Origin: Cryptosporangium aurantiacum
GTDB lineage: Bacteria > Actinomycetota > Actinomycetes > Mycobacteriales > Cryptosporangiaceae
Direction: 5' to 3'
DNA length: 64,000 nt
NCBI RefSeq assembly: GCF_900143005.1
Contig: NZ_FRCS01000009.1
Location: forward strand, 62,001 to 126,000
A program made the position numbers and the translations under genes. The notes under the pieces are model-generated. The model was given only the letters and a program-made list of their open reading frames with translations, did no database searches and had not been told where the DNA came from. Numbering within the stretch: the stretch's first letter is position 1; every line of letters begins with the position of its first letter. Below are positions 17,701 to 25,941 of the stretch, one piece after another.

Positions 17701-18396
17701 TCAGGCGTGGGTCACGACGTGCGCGAGACGGTCGACGCGTGCGGTGAGCTGCTGGTAGGCGGCTTCGAAGGCGTCGTCGGTGTCGGCGGGCGCGGGGTCG
17801 GGGACCGACCAGTGCAGGTGACGCTCGGCGTCGGTGAGTTCCTCGTGGGCGTTGTCGCAGACGGCGACGAGCAAGTCGCCGGGGCGGACGACGTCGGCGA
17901 GCCGAGCCGTGGTGGTCGCGTCGAGGTGGAGTCCGTGGCGGCGGGCGGTCCGGAGAGCGCGGGAGTGGACGCGGGGCGCCGGGTGGGTTCCGGCGGAGGC
18001 GGCCGGGACGGGGCTGACCTGTGCCCACGCGGCGGCCGCCAGCTGGGATCGGGCGGAGTTGCGGGTGCAGACGAAGACCACTCGCGGCGCGTTCTCGGTG
18101 GGCAGCCCCGCCGCTAACGGGGTGGTCAGCCGTGCCGCAGCCGGATCGTCGAGGACGAGTTGGAGGTAGCTGCGCCGGCGGTCACCCTCCGACCGGCCGC
18201 GTCGGATCAACCCGGCGTCCTCCAGGACACGGAGGTGGTGAGCGAGGAGGTTGGTCGGGACGCCGAGCTGGGCGCCCAGCTCTCCCGGGGAGGCGTCGCT
18301 CAGCGCGAGCCGGTCGGCGATCGCCAGGCGGACGGGCTCGCCGAGGGCGGCGTGCATGGCCGCGCGTCGCCGGACGTCGTCGGGAACCGCAGCCAC
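17701..18396 (-). CDS. ArsR-type HTH fused to LMW-phosphatase/arsenate reductase domain
   Basis: 231 residues. Residues 1-85 form a winged helix-turn-helix of the ArsR class (LGAQLGVPTNLLAHHLRVLE). Residues 103-231 form a low-molecular-weight phosphatase/ArsC domain with CTRNSARS (Cys110 to Arg116). Fusions like this occur in actinobacteria and may join sensing to arsenate reduction. No paired metalloid Cys is evident in the HTH part, so the sensor may be the catalytic domain. The start GTG 18396 has GAGGTG 6 bases upstream. A 9-6-9 dyad lies in the short gap to the divergent aquaporin gene. Confidence 0.9.
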   Translation of the reverse strand: MAAVPDDVRRRAAMHAALGEPVRLAIADRLALSDASPGELGAQLGVPTNLLAHHLRVLEDAGLIRRGRSEGDRRRSYLQLVLDDPAAARLTTPLAAGLPTENAPRVVFVCTRNSARSQLAAAAWAQVSPVPAASAGTHPAPRVHSRALRTARRHGLHLDATTTARLADVVRPGDLLVAVCDNAHEELTDAERHLHWSVPDPAPADTDDAFEAAYQQLTARVDRLAHVVTHA

Positions 18397-18415
18397 CTGT
18401 TCACCTCAACCGATA

Positions 18416-18439
18416 TTGACTCAACGAATCTTGAGTCAA
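18416..18439. promoter_or_regulatory. ArsR-type operator between fusion regulator and aquaporin
   Basis: TTGACTCAA, 6-base spacer, TTGAGTCAA: a perfect 9-bp inverted repeat in the 56-base gap between two divergent starts. The position covers both promoters. It differs in sequence from the arsM dyads apart from the TTGA core. Confidence 0.85.
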
Positions 18440-18452
18440 GTATGGTGGCCCC

Positions 18453-19190
18453 ATGTCAGGAGTCAAGGGGGACGGGTCCCCGCCGCTGGTCCGGCCGCTG
18501 CTCGCCGAAGGGCTGGGTAGCGCGCTGCTCGCTGCGCTGGTGGTGGGCTCCGGCATCGCCGCACAGCAGCTCTCCGACGACGTCGGCCTGCAGTTGCTGG
18601 AGAACGCGGCAGCGACCGCGGCCGGGCTGTTCGCGATCATCCTGATGTTCGGGCCGGTCAGCGGCGCGCACTTCAACCCGGTCGTGTCGCTGGCCGACGC
18701 GGTCTTCGGCGGGCTGCCGTGGCGGACCGCCGCGGCCTACGTTCCGGTGCAGGCGCTCGGGTGTATCGCCGGGGCGGTGCTCGCGAACGCGATGTTCGCC
18801 GCACCCGCGGTGAGCATCAGCACGACCGAGCGGGCCACCGGCCCACACCTGCTCGCCGAGGTGGTCGCGACCGCCGGGCTGGTGCTGGTGATCTTCTCGC
18901 TGGCGCGGTCCGGCCGGGCGGCCACCGCTCCGGCCGCGGTGGCCGCCTACATCGGTGCCGCCTACTGGTTCACCTCATCCACCAGCTTCGCCAACCCTGC
19001 GATCACGATCGGCCGGATGTTCTCCGACACGTTCGCCGGGATCGCGCCGTCGTCCGCACCCGCGTTCGTCCTCGCGCAGCTGATCGGTGGCGCTCTCGGC
19101 GTGGTGCTGATCCGGGTGCTCTACCCGGCTCTCCGCTCCGAGCAGGCCGCCCGCGCGGTCCTGCCCGCCGACGCGTCCACCCCGCGCTGA
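18453..19190 (+). CDS. Aquaporin/MIP-family channel, arsenite-type
   Basis: 245 residues and six membrane helices with two half-helices: HFNPVVS (first motif NPV instead of NPA) and FANPAIT (second motif). MIP channels in ars operons, such as AqpS of Sinorhizobium meliloti, let arsenite leave the cell down its gradient after arsenate reduction. No ArsB or Acr3 pump is visible nearby, so this channel and ArsM would be the exits. ATG 18453 begins the protein; the shared dyad lies just upstream. ArsR follows 65 bases downstream on the same strand. Confidence 0.88.
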   Translation: MSGVKGDGSPPLVRPLLAEGLGSALLAALVVGSGIAAQQLSDDVGLQLLENAAATAAGLFAIILMFGPVSGAHFNPVVSLADAVFGGLPWRTAAAYVPVQALGCIAGAVLANAMFAAPAVSISTTERATGPHLLAEVVATAGLVLVIFSLARSGRAATAPAAVAAYIGAAYWFTSSTSFANPAITIGRMFSDTFAGIAPSSAPAFVLAQLIGGALGVVLIRVLYPALRSEQAARAVLPADASTPR

Positions 19191-19221
19191 GCCCCGCAGC
19201 CCTCGCGTCCGCTCGGATCGA

Positions 19222-19234
19222 CGATTGTCAATCG
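19222..19234. promoter_or_regulatory. Short dyad upstream of arsR
   Basis: CGATT-GTC-AATCG, a perfect 5-3-5 inverted repeat 21 bases before the arsR start. The TCAAT half resembles the arsM dyad arms. Plausible autoregulatory site; short enough to arise by chance. Confidence 0.5.
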
Positions 19235-19255
19235 GAGCGTGGCATACTCAGAGCC

Positions 19256-19624
19256 ATGGCCACGACCCCCGCCTCGCTGCCCCTCGCGTTCGGCGCCTGC
19301 TGCTCACCGCTGACCGGCGGCGAGCTGAGCGAGGAAGACGCGGCGGCCCTCGCACGGGTGTTCAAGGCGCTCGGCGACCCCACGCGGGTGCGGCTGGTCT
19401 CGCTGATCGCCGCGTCGCCCGACGGCGAAGCGTGCATCTGCGACCTCATCGCGCCGGTCGGGCTGGCCCAGCCGACCGTCTCCCACCACATGAAGCTGCT
19501 CGCCGACGCCGGGCTGGTGACCCGCACCCAACGCGGCAAGTGGGCCTACTTCCGCATCGTCCCCGAGGCGCTGTCCGCGGCGGCCCGCGCCCTCACGCCG
19601 GTCGAGGCCGCCGCGCAGGCCTGA
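19256..19624 (+). CDS. arsR: ArsR/SmtB-family arsenic-responsive repressor
   Basis: 122 residues. A winged helix-turn-helix spans about 30-100, with the recognition helix in QPTVSHHMKLL. Candidate As(III) ligands are Cys15-Cys16 near the N-terminus and Cys60-x-Cys62 (ACICDL) at the DNA-binding domain. An N-terminal CC pair with a core Cys recalls the corynebacterial ArsR type; the CXC recalls the classic type. It should repress the ars genes until arsenite binds. Start ATG 19256 matches the domain layout. It probably acts at the dyads at 15721, 18416 and 19222. Confidence 0.92.
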   Translation: MATTPASLPLAFGACCSPLTGGELSEEDAAALARVFKALGDPTRVRLVSLIAASPDGEACICDLIAPVGLAQPTVSHHMKLLADAGLVTRTQRGKWAYFRIVPEALSAAARALTPVEAAAQA

Positions 19625-19658
19625 GGTCCGGACCGGGGCGAGCGCGGGGGGCGGTCTC

Positions 19659-20405
19659 TCAGGCCCGGCCGAGGACGCAGAACTCGTGACCCTCCGGGTC
19701 GGTCAGGCACGTCCACGGGACGTCGCCCTGGCCGAGGTCGAGGTCGGTGGCGCCGAGCGCCCGCAGCCGGGCCACCTCCGCCGCGGTGTCGTCACCCGGG
19801 TACGGCAGCAGGTCGAGATGGACACGGTCCGGTACGGACTTTCCGCCCGGCGTGCGGAGGAACTCGAGATACGGGCCGGCGCCCCCGGCGGACCGCAGCG
19901 CCGCGAAGTCGTCGTTCTCGTCCTGCAGGGTCCAGTCCATCGCCTCGCCCCAGAAGCGGGCCATCACCCGGGGGTCCTCGCAGTCGACGACGACCGCGGC
20001 GATCGGCCCGGTGTCCCGGTAGATCTCCCGAGGCTCCAGCACGCAGAACTCGTTTCCCTCCGGGTCGGCGAGGACCACCCACGGCAGGTCGCCCTGGCCC
20101 ACGTCGACGGGTGTCGCACCGAGTTTCCGGAGGCGCTCGACCAACTCCGCCTGGTGGTCCGCCGAGGCGGTGGCGAGATCGAGGTGCGTACGGTTCTTGG
20201 TGGTCGACTTCGGGTCCGGGACCGGAACGACGTCGATACCGAGGACGACCGGGTCCGGCCAGACCAGGCCGCCGGGAGGTCCGACGTAGGTGGTCACCCC
20301 GGACTCTCCGGGGTAGGCGCTCCAGCCGAGGGCCTCCGCCCAGAACCGGCCGACCGCCGAGTGGTCACGAGCCTTGATGTTCACGTGAGCGGGTCGCAGC
20401 GCCAT
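19659..20405 (-). CDS. Two-domain VOC (glyoxalase/bleomycin-resistance) family protein
   Basis: 248 residues built of two similar VOC domains, about 5-125 and 133-247. Each ends with the DPEG-x-EFCVLE/L pattern (DPEGNEFCVLE and DPEGHEFCVLG). The domain supports metal-dependent lyases, dioxygenases and drug-binding proteins. Actinobacterial members of this Glyoxalase_6-like type are of unknown substrate. ATG 20405 is the family start. It converges on arsR and shows no functional tie to it. Confidence 0.88.
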   Translation of the reverse strand: MALRPAHVNIKARDHSAVGRFWAEALGWSAYPGESGVTTYVGPPGGLVWPDPVVLGIDVVPVPDPKSTTKNRTHLDLATASADHQAELVERLRKLGATPVDVGQGDLPWVVLADPEGNEFCVLEPREIYRDTGPIAAVVVDCEDPRVMARFWGEAMDWTLQDENDDFAALRSAGGAGPYLEFLRTPGGKSVPDRVHLDLLPYPGDDTAAEVARLRALGATDLDLGQGDVPWTCLTDPEGHEFCVLGRA

Positions 20406-20488
20406 GCCGGCGATCCTAGGCGCGACTGCCGCCCCGACCGCCCGGCGAGAGCTGGTTCACGCTGCCCGGCGAGCGCTGAGCCCGACGC

Positions 20489-21304
20489 TCAGGGCTTGCG
20501 GCCGACGGCGGCGTACTGCGCGATGTCGCGAGCGGCCGGGCGCGGCTGCGGCTCCTCCTCGGCCCGCCACTCGGCGAGCGGCACCAGGCCGGGCTCGAGC
20601 AGTTCCAGGCCGTCGAAGAACCGTTCGATCCGGGCGCGGTCGCGGGCGTGGAAGTCGCTGGAGGGCCCCTCGGCCTTGTCGAGCGCCGCCCGGGTCGCCG
20701 GATCCATGAAGTCGTTGGTGCCGTGGCTCATCACCAGGTAGCTCCCCGACGGCAGCGCGTCGAGCAGGCGCGCGACCTTCGCATACGGGTCGGCGGACTC
20801 GTCGACGAAGTGCAGCACCGCGACGAGCATCAGCGCGACCGGCTGCGAGAGGTCCAGGACGTCGGCCAGGTTCTCGTCGGCGAGGATGCGCTCGGGGTCG
20901 CGGAGGTCGGCGTCCAGATAGGTGGTGCGGCCCTCGGGCGTGCTGGTCAGCAGCGCCCGGGCGTGCACCAGCACCATCGGATCGTTGTCCACGTAGACGA
21001 CGCGGGTCTCGGGCGCGAGGGCCTGCGCGACCTCGTGGGTGTTGTTGGCGCTCGGCAAGCCGGTGCCGATGTCGAGGAACTGGCGGACGCCGGCGTCCTT
21101 GGTCAGGTGGGTCACTGCCCGCCGCAGGAACGCGCGGTTCTCCAGGACCGCCAGGCGGGCCGTCGGGAACGCGGCGGCGATCGCGTCTCCGGACGCGCGG
21201 TCGGCGGCGAAGTTGTCCTTGCCGCCCAGCCAGTAGTCGTACCGGCGGGCCGGGTGCGCCGTCGACGTGTCGATCGGGAGCGAGGCCGCGAACTCACTGG
21301 TCAC
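20489..21304 (-). CDS. SAM-dependent methyltransferase, DUF574 type
   Basis: 271 residues of the actinobacteria-specific methyltransferase family once called DUF574. The N-terminus has HPARRYDYWLGGKDNFAADR, typical of the family. A SAM site FLDIGTGLPS lies near 75-84, an acidic YVDNDP segment after it, and SHGTNDF late. The substrate is unknown. These are often found near secondary-metabolism or regulatory genes. GTG 21304 was used as start. It is apparently a single-gene unit. Confidence 0.88.
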   Translation of the reverse strand: MTSEFAASLPIDTSTAHPARRYDYWLGGKDNFAADRASGDAIAAAFPTARLAVLENRAFLRRAVTHLTKDAGVRQFLDIGTGLPSANNTHEVAQALAPETRVVYVDNDPMVLVHARALLTSTPEGRTTYLDADLRDPERILADENLADVLDLSQPVALMLVAVLHFVDESADPYAKVARLLDALPSGSYLVMSHGTNDFMDPATRAALDKAEGPSSDFHARDRARIERFFDGLELLEPGLVPLAEWRAEEEPQPRPAARDIAQYAAVGRKP

Positions 21305-21478
21305 TGCTTCTCCCGTACACGATCGTGACGGCTGTTGCCGCGCTTGACGTCATCGTACGGTCCTGGAATCCACTTGTGACACTCGGTGTCCCATTCAGGG
21401 CGGGGTCGCTGTCACATTCTCCGGGTCCTCGGTTGTCGGATGCCTGACCGCGCACGACGAGAAGCGGAGGATGTCGTC

Positions 21479-21790
21479 ATGAAGCGAGCACTGCACCGAG
21501 CGCTGGTGGATCGCGTTCTGCACGGCGAGGGCCGGGCGTCCGCGCAACTGCGGGCCGGTGCCTTCGACAACGACGGGCTTCCCGCGCCGCTGGACACGCT
21601 GATCGGCACGGTCGCCGCGGGGCCCGGACACGTCACCGACGCGGACTTCGCCGCGGCACTCGCGTCGGGCGTGACCGAGGATCAGCTGTTCGAACTGGTG
21701 ATCTGCGCCGCGGTCGGCCGGTCCTCGCGGTTGTACGACGCGGGGATGGCAGCCCTGGCCGAAGCGACCGCCGGGGGAGGCACCGACTGA
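21479..21790 (+). CDS. Small carboxymuconolactone decarboxylase/AhpD-like protein
   Basis: 103 residues, all helical, with a C-terminal VTEDQLFELVICAAVGRSS segment like the last helices of the AhpD/CMD fold. The paired Cys of the peroxidase-type members is absent; there is a single Cys in VICAAVG. It may form a complex or obligate pair with the next gene, whose start overlaps its stop (TGATG). ATG 21479 was chosen over upstream in-frame codons because a GGAGG ribosome site lies about 6-9 bases before it. Confidence 0.7.
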   Translation: MKRALHRALVDRVLHGEGRASAQLRAGAFDNDGLPAPLDTLIGTVAAGPGHVTDADFAAALASGVTEDQLFELVICAAVGRSSRLYDAGMAALAEATAGGGTD

Positions 21791-22371
21791 TGCGCCCCGA
21801 CGTCCTGAACCGCGGCTACCGTCCGGCGACGAAGCTGATGTTCCGGCTCATCCGGCTGTTCTCCGGCCACCCGATGCCGGACGCGGCCAAGATCGTCTTC
21901 TACCGGCCCGACTTCTACGGTGCTCCGGCCAAGAAGTTCACCCACGAGGCGATGCGCGGGCCGTCGGCCTGGTCGGTCGCCGACCGTGAGCTCATGGCGG
22001 CGTTCGTGTCCACGGTCAACGGGTCGGCGTTCTGCGTGGCCGCGCACACCGCGACCGCGGCGCGGGCCTACCGGGACGAGGCGCTGGTCGCCGCGGTGCT
22101 GTCCGACCTCGAGTCGGCGCCGGTCGCCGAACCGTTGCGGGCCACGTTGCGGATGCTGGGCACGTTGACCGCGGAGGGAACGGTCACCGCCGAGCAGATG
22201 CGCACGGTGCTCGCTGCCGGCGTCTCGCCGCAGCAGGTCGAGGACGCGTTGGCGGTCTGCGCCGCGTTCGACACGACCAGCAGGCTCGCCGACGCGTTCG
22301 GCTTCGAGTTGCTCAGCGACGAGGGCTTCGAGGCAGGAGCGAAGTACTTGCTCAAGCGCGGGTACCGATAG
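21790..22371 (+). CDS. AhpD-like/carboxymuconolactone decarboxylase family protein
   Basis: 193 residues. The CMD-type core includes a segment NGSAFCVAAHTATA (about 77-90). In peroxidase-related members this reads NGC-x2-C-x2-AH; here the first Cys is Ser, while the second Cys and the His remain. Redox activity through a CXXC pair is therefore doubtful. It overlaps the shorter CMD-like protein before it and is followed 9 bases later by a DinB-family gene, so the three form an operon. Function unknown. Confidence 0.8.
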   Translation: MRPDVLNRGYRPATKLMFRLIRLFSGHPMPDAAKIVFYRPDFYGAPAKKFTHEAMRGPSAWSVADRELMAAFVSTVNGSAFCVAAHTATAARAYRDEALVAAVLSDLESAPVAEPLRATLRMLGTLTAEGTVTAEQMRTVLAAGVSPQQVEDALAVCAAFDTTSRLADAFGFELLSDEGFEAGAKYLLKRGYR

Positions 22372-22380
22372 GAGCACGAG

Positions 22381-22965
22381 GTGACTGCACCCGATCCCAA
22401 GGCTGACTTCCGGCACTACCTGGACGAGGCGCGGAACGTTCTGCTGTGGAAGCTGGACGGGCTGTCGGAGTACGACGTCCGCCGGCCGCTGGTGCCGACC
22501 GGCACCAACCTGCTCGGGCTGGTCAAACACGCGGCGACCGTGGAGGCCGGCTACTTCGGTGCGACGTTCGGCAGGCCGTTCCCGGAGCCGATGCCCTGGG
22601 CGGAGGACGGTGCGGAGCTCAACGCCGACATGTGGGCCACCGCCGAGGAGTCGAGAGACCAGATCACCGAGCTCTACCGGCGCGTCTGCGGGCACGCGGA
22701 CGCCACGATCGAGGCGCTCGACCTGGACGCGATCGGATACGTGCCGTGGTGGGGCCCCGAACGCCGCGCGGTGACGCTGCATCGCGTCCTCGTGCACGTG
22801 ATCGCGGAGACCCACCGGCACGCCGGTCACGCGGACATCGTCCGCGAACTGCTCGACGGGAACGTCGGGCGGCGCTGGGTGGGCGACAACCTCCCCGACA
22901 GCGACCGCGGCTGGTGGAGCGCGTACCGCGATCGCCTCGAGGACGTCGCCCGCCGGTTCGGCTGA
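22381..22965 (+). CDS. DinB-fold (DUF664-type) protein, possible thiol transferase
   Basis: 194 residues with a four-helix bundle of the DinB superfamily. Candidate metal His are in LVKHAATVEAGYF (about 49) and in LVHVIAETHRHAGHADIV (about 139-153). In actinobacteria, many such proteins are mycothiol-dependent transferases or isomerases; others are unassigned. The GTG start follows AGGAG by 7 bases. It is the third gene of a small operon with two CMD-like proteins, which hints at a shared redox or detoxification job (inference). Confidence 0.82.
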   Translation: MTAPDPKADFRHYLDEARNVLLWKLDGLSEYDVRRPLVPTGTNLLGLVKHAATVEAGYFGATFGRPFPEPMPWAEDGAELNADMWATAEESRDQITELYRRVCGHADATIEALDLDAIGYVPWWGPERRAVTLHRVLVHVIAETHRHAGHADIVRELLDGNVGRRWVGDNLPDSDRGWWSAYRDRLEDVARRFG

Positions 22966-22975
22966 TCCCGCCGGT

Positions 22976-23731
22976 TCAGAACACCGAGTACCCGCCGTCG
23001 ACGACGACCTCGTTGCCGGTGTGGAACGTCAGCGCCGGATCCGCGAGGAACGCCGCGACCTCGTGGAACTCCTCCGGAATGCCCCACCGCCGCACCGGCG
23101 TCCGTGCCGTCGTCGCGGCCATGAACCGGTCGTCGGCCTGGAGGGTCTCGGTCATCGGGGTCCGGGTCCAGCCGGGCAGCAGGATGTTGCACCGGACCCG
23201 GTAGCGGGCCAGTTCGACGGCGAGCGTCCGGCCGAGACCGAGCAGGCCGGTCTTGCTGGCGGAGTAGGCCGCGAGCCCGGTACCGCCGTAGCGGCTCACC
23301 GTCGAGGAGACGACGACGATCGAGCCGCCGCTGTCCTGCGCGACGAACCGCCGCGCCGCCTCCCGGGTACTCAGGAACGCCCCGTCGAGGTTGGTGCGCA
23401 ACACGCGGTGCCACCGGTCCAGCGTCATCTCGGTGATCGGTGCGCCGTCGGTGACGCCCGCGTTGGCGACCAGGCAGCCGAGCGGCCCGAGCTCGGTGAC
23501 GGTCTGCTCCATCGCCGCGGCGACCGCGTCCTCGTCGGTGACGTCGCAGCCGACCGCGAGCGCGCGGACGCCGTAGCCGGTGATCTCCGCGACCGTTTCC
23601 GCGCTGCGCTTCTCGTCGCGGGCCCAGATCGCCACGTCGGCGCCTGCCTTGGCCATACCGACGGCCATCGCCCGCCCGATGCCGCTGTTCCCTCCGGTGA
23701 CGACGGCGGTCAACCCGGTCAGGTCGGTCAC
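22976..23731 (-). CDS. Short-chain dehydrogenase/reductase
   Basis: 251 residues, classical SDR. The dinucleotide site is TGGNSGIG (12-19), the NAG motif is in LVANAGVT, and the catalytic Ser is in VVVSST with YSASK giving Tyr and Lys. The C-terminus GNEVVVDGGYSVF is standard. It reduces or oxidises an alcohol/ketone with NAD(P); the substrate is not predictable. GTG 23731 has GGAGG 5 bases upstream. It converges on the DinB gene and stands alone. Confidence 0.92.
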   Translation of the reverse strand: MTDLTGLTAVVTGGNSGIGRAMAVGMAKAGADVAIWARDEKRSAETVAEITGYGVRALAVGCDVTDEDAVAAAMEQTVTELGPLGCLVANAGVTDGAPITEMTLDRWHRVLRTNLDGAFLSTREAARRFVAQDSGGSIVVVSSTVSRYGGTGLAAYSASKTGLLGLGRTLAVELARYRVRCNILLPGWTRTPMTETLQADDRFMAATTARTPVRRWGIPEEFHEVAAFLADPALTFHTGNEVVVDGGYSVF

Positions 23732-23800
23732 GGCAGCCTCCGGGCAGCTCTGCGAACGGTCGTTAACTTCCCCGTTCCCGGATCATGCCAGAAGCCGCGG

Positions 23801-24784
23801 TCAGCGGGGGAGGGCCGGCGCGGTGCGACGCCGGTAACACTCGGCGCGGGCGCGGACGAAGTGCTCCCCGGGCTCGCCGCCGAAGTACATCCACGGGGAC
23901 GTGGTGACCTGATCACCGAGAACGTCGAACATCTCGGCGGCGGCGTCGAACTCGTCGGCAAGCCAGAACGGCATCGCGAGCCGGTTGTGATCGGACTGCC
24001 AGCCGAGCCGGCCCCGATAGGCCGGGTGGCGCACTGACCGGTCGGCCGCGGCGTGCAGCTCGGCGCGGGTGTCCGGCCGGAGCAGGTGTTCCTGGCTCTT
24101 GCCCCCTTCCCGCCCGAGGTAGAGCCAGCGCTCGATGTGCGCGTCGGCCACCAGGACGGCCAGCCCGGTCTCCGGCGGCGCGCTCGCGGCCGTGTCGACG
24201 GCGAACCCGTGCATCAACTCGTCGGAGCCGCCCCACTTCCGGCAGAGCTGCATGAACAGCCCGGCGTGCGCGCCGAGGTGCCAGCGGGACCGGGCGACGG
24301 CCTCGCGGAACCGGCGCTGCGCCTCCTCGACGCCGAGCCCCATGCCGACGCCGCACACGATCAGCTCCGACCAGGCGGTCGGGTCGTGCGGGTTCCGGGC
24401 GGCCGCCTCGGTCAGGTAGTCGTGGGCGAACCGCAGCCGGCGCAGGAAGATCTGAAACTGGGCTCGCGAGGTCTTGCTGGCCCACTTCGCGCCGCGTGCC
24501 ATCCAGGCCCAGTCGATGGCGTGCGCACCGCGGACCAGCATCGGCAGGTGCGAGCGGGGTTCGGCCTCGGCCCATTCGCCCGCCCAGGCCTGGACGCCCT
24601 TCGACCGGCTGATCAGCCCGACGTAGAAGTCCAGCGCGCCGGGGTCCTCGACGCCGCGCAGGAACTCGTGCACCGCGCGCCAGTCGCGGCGTTCCACGTC
24701 GGCCAGTAACCGGGCGGCGCCCGGGTCGCCCATCGTCCGATCGACGGTGGGAACGGGCACGGACTGCCGCCGGAACGGCGCCAT
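23801..24784 (-). CDS. Tetratricopeptide-like protein of unknown function (DUF4034-like)
   Basis: 327 residues, helical and rich in Trp. The segment LFMQLCRKWGGSDELMHGF (about 188-206) and the preceding WSELIVCGVGMGLG resemble a Streptomyces family often listed as DUF4034. Repeated helix pairs suggest a TPR-like scaffold. There is no signal peptide or membrane segment, so it is cytoplasmic. Start ATG 24784 has a clear AGGAGG 8 bases upstream. It is divergent from the duplicated-domain protein at 24898. No function can be assigned. Confidence 0.75.
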   Translation of the reverse strand: MAPFRRQSVPVPTVDRTMGDPGAARLLADVERRDWRAVHEFLRGVEDPGALDFYVGLISRSKGVQAWAGEWAEAEPRSHLPMLVRGAHAIDWAWMARGAKWASKTSRAQFQIFLRRLRFAHDYLTEAAARNPHDPTAWSELIVCGVGMGLGVEEAQRRFREAVARSRWHLGAHAGLFMQLCRKWGGSDELMHGFAVDTAASAPPETGLAVLVADAHIERWLYLGREGGKSQEHLLRPDTRAELHAAADRSVRHPAYRGRLGWQSDHNRLAMPFWLADEFDAAAEMFDVLGDQVTTSPWMYFGGEPGEHFVRARAECYRRRTAPALPR

Positions 24785-24897
24785 CGTGGCATCCTCCTAT
24801 CTCGACGCGGCGCCAGGCGCCGATGGCCCCGCACCATACCGGGCTTGTCACGGTTTCGGTTGCGGTTGCCCTGCGCCGGCGGCTAGCTTCCAACCTC

Positions 24898-25680
24898 GTG
24901 TCCGATCCCCGCACGGTCCTGGGCGGGTTCGCCGCTCTCAAGGTCGACGGCGTCCCGCACGACGTGTTGATCCTCCCGTCCGGGCTGCTCTTGATGCCCA
25001 ACCAGAAGCAGCCCGGCTCCGACGTCAAGCGGCTGAACGGCCTGGTGGCCGAGGTCGGTATCGAGGAGCTGATCCGGCGGAACCGGTTCGTCCGGTTCGA
25101 GGACGTGAGCCACTCCCAGGTCCACCGGCGTACACCGCTCAAGGTCGACCTGGATCTGCTCGGCGGCGGCAGCATGACGCTTGCCGCGGGCTGGACCACA
25201 CCGCTGCTCACGAAGAACAGCGACCGGGACCTGTGCGACCTGCTGGCCGAGATTCCCGCCACGCGGCCGATGCCCGCGGACGGCTACGAGAACGCCGCGC
25301 GGGCCTGGGCCGAGGACGCGATGGTGCTGGACGGCGTCGCCAACGTCACCGCGAACGACATCCCCTACGACCTGCTCGTGTTCGACGTCGGGCTGGTGCT
25401 GATCGGCGAGCCGGGCCCGTTCGAGAAGGGGCAGGAGCGGCTCACCAAGCTGCTGACGAATCTGCCGCCGCACGAGATCGTCGGCCGGAACTGGTTCATC
25501 CGGTACGAGGAAGTCGTCGACGCGCGGATCGTCAAGACGCTGCCGCTGCGCGCCGAACTGGAGCTGTACGACGGTCTTCACCTGAAGATCGGCGAGCGGA
25601 TGGTGAGCCAGACCCTCACCGACCAGGGCCGCGACGTCCTGGTCGACGCGTTCCGCTCGGTGGGCGCCGACGCGCCGTGA
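24898..25680 (+). CDS. Unknown protein made of two repeated domains
   Basis: 260 residues. Residues 19-97 and 155-233 are related: VPHDVLILPSGLLLM matches IPYDLLVFDVGLVLI, RNRFVRFEDV matches RNWFIRYEEV, and PLKVDLDLLGG matches PLRAELELYDG. The repeat period is about 136 residues. The beta-strand pattern recalls plate-like PH or YokE-type folds, but no family was recognised. There is no membrane segment. GTG 24898 was chosen where homology-like order begins; an ATG at 24823 is possible, and no strong ribosome site favours either. Divergent from the DUF4034-like gene. Confidence 0.65.
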   Translation: MSDPRTVLGGFAALKVDGVPHDVLILPSGLLLMPNQKQPGSDVKRLNGLVAEVGIEELIRRNRFVRFEDVSHSQVHRRTPLKVDLDLLGGGSMTLAAGWTTPLLTKNSDRDLCDLLAEIPATRPMPADGYENAARAWAEDAMVLDGVANVTANDIPYDLLVFDVGLVLIGEPGPFEKGQERLTKLLTNLPPHEIVGRNWFIRYEEVVDARIVKTLPLRAELELYDGLHLKIGERMVSQTLTDQGRDVLVDAFRSVGADAP

Positions 25681-25759
25681 GTTGATCGCTCTCCCCGGCG
25701 CAAGCCGAACCCTGCTGCGGTGCTGCCTGTTGGCCGCCTCCTGGCCGTGGGGAACTCGC

Positions 25760-25786
25760 TTGAATGACGTTTTGAACGTTATTCAA
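25760..25786. promoter_or_regulatory. 27-bp dyad in an AT-rich gap
   Basis: TTGAATGACGTT, 3-base centre TTG, AACGTTATTCAA: two 12-base arms with 11 complementary positions and one G-T pair. It lies 79 bases after the duplicated-domain gene and 155 bases before the small membrane protein gene. The surrounding 25760-25910 is strikingly AT-rich for this genome. It could be an operator or a terminator; the absence of a T run and the promoter-like surroundings favour an operator. Confidence 0.6.
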
Positions 25787-25941
25787 CTTCCTGTCTTTAG
25801 TGACGGAATTGGGGAGCGAATTTCTCGGTGAAAGCCGAGGGTCGAGGGTTGAACATTGTCGTTCCACCCCGGAGAATTCATATTCTTGACCGACCATGAA
25901 TGATCATGCCCGGTCGGGCTCGCCACCATCGACTAGGGAAG

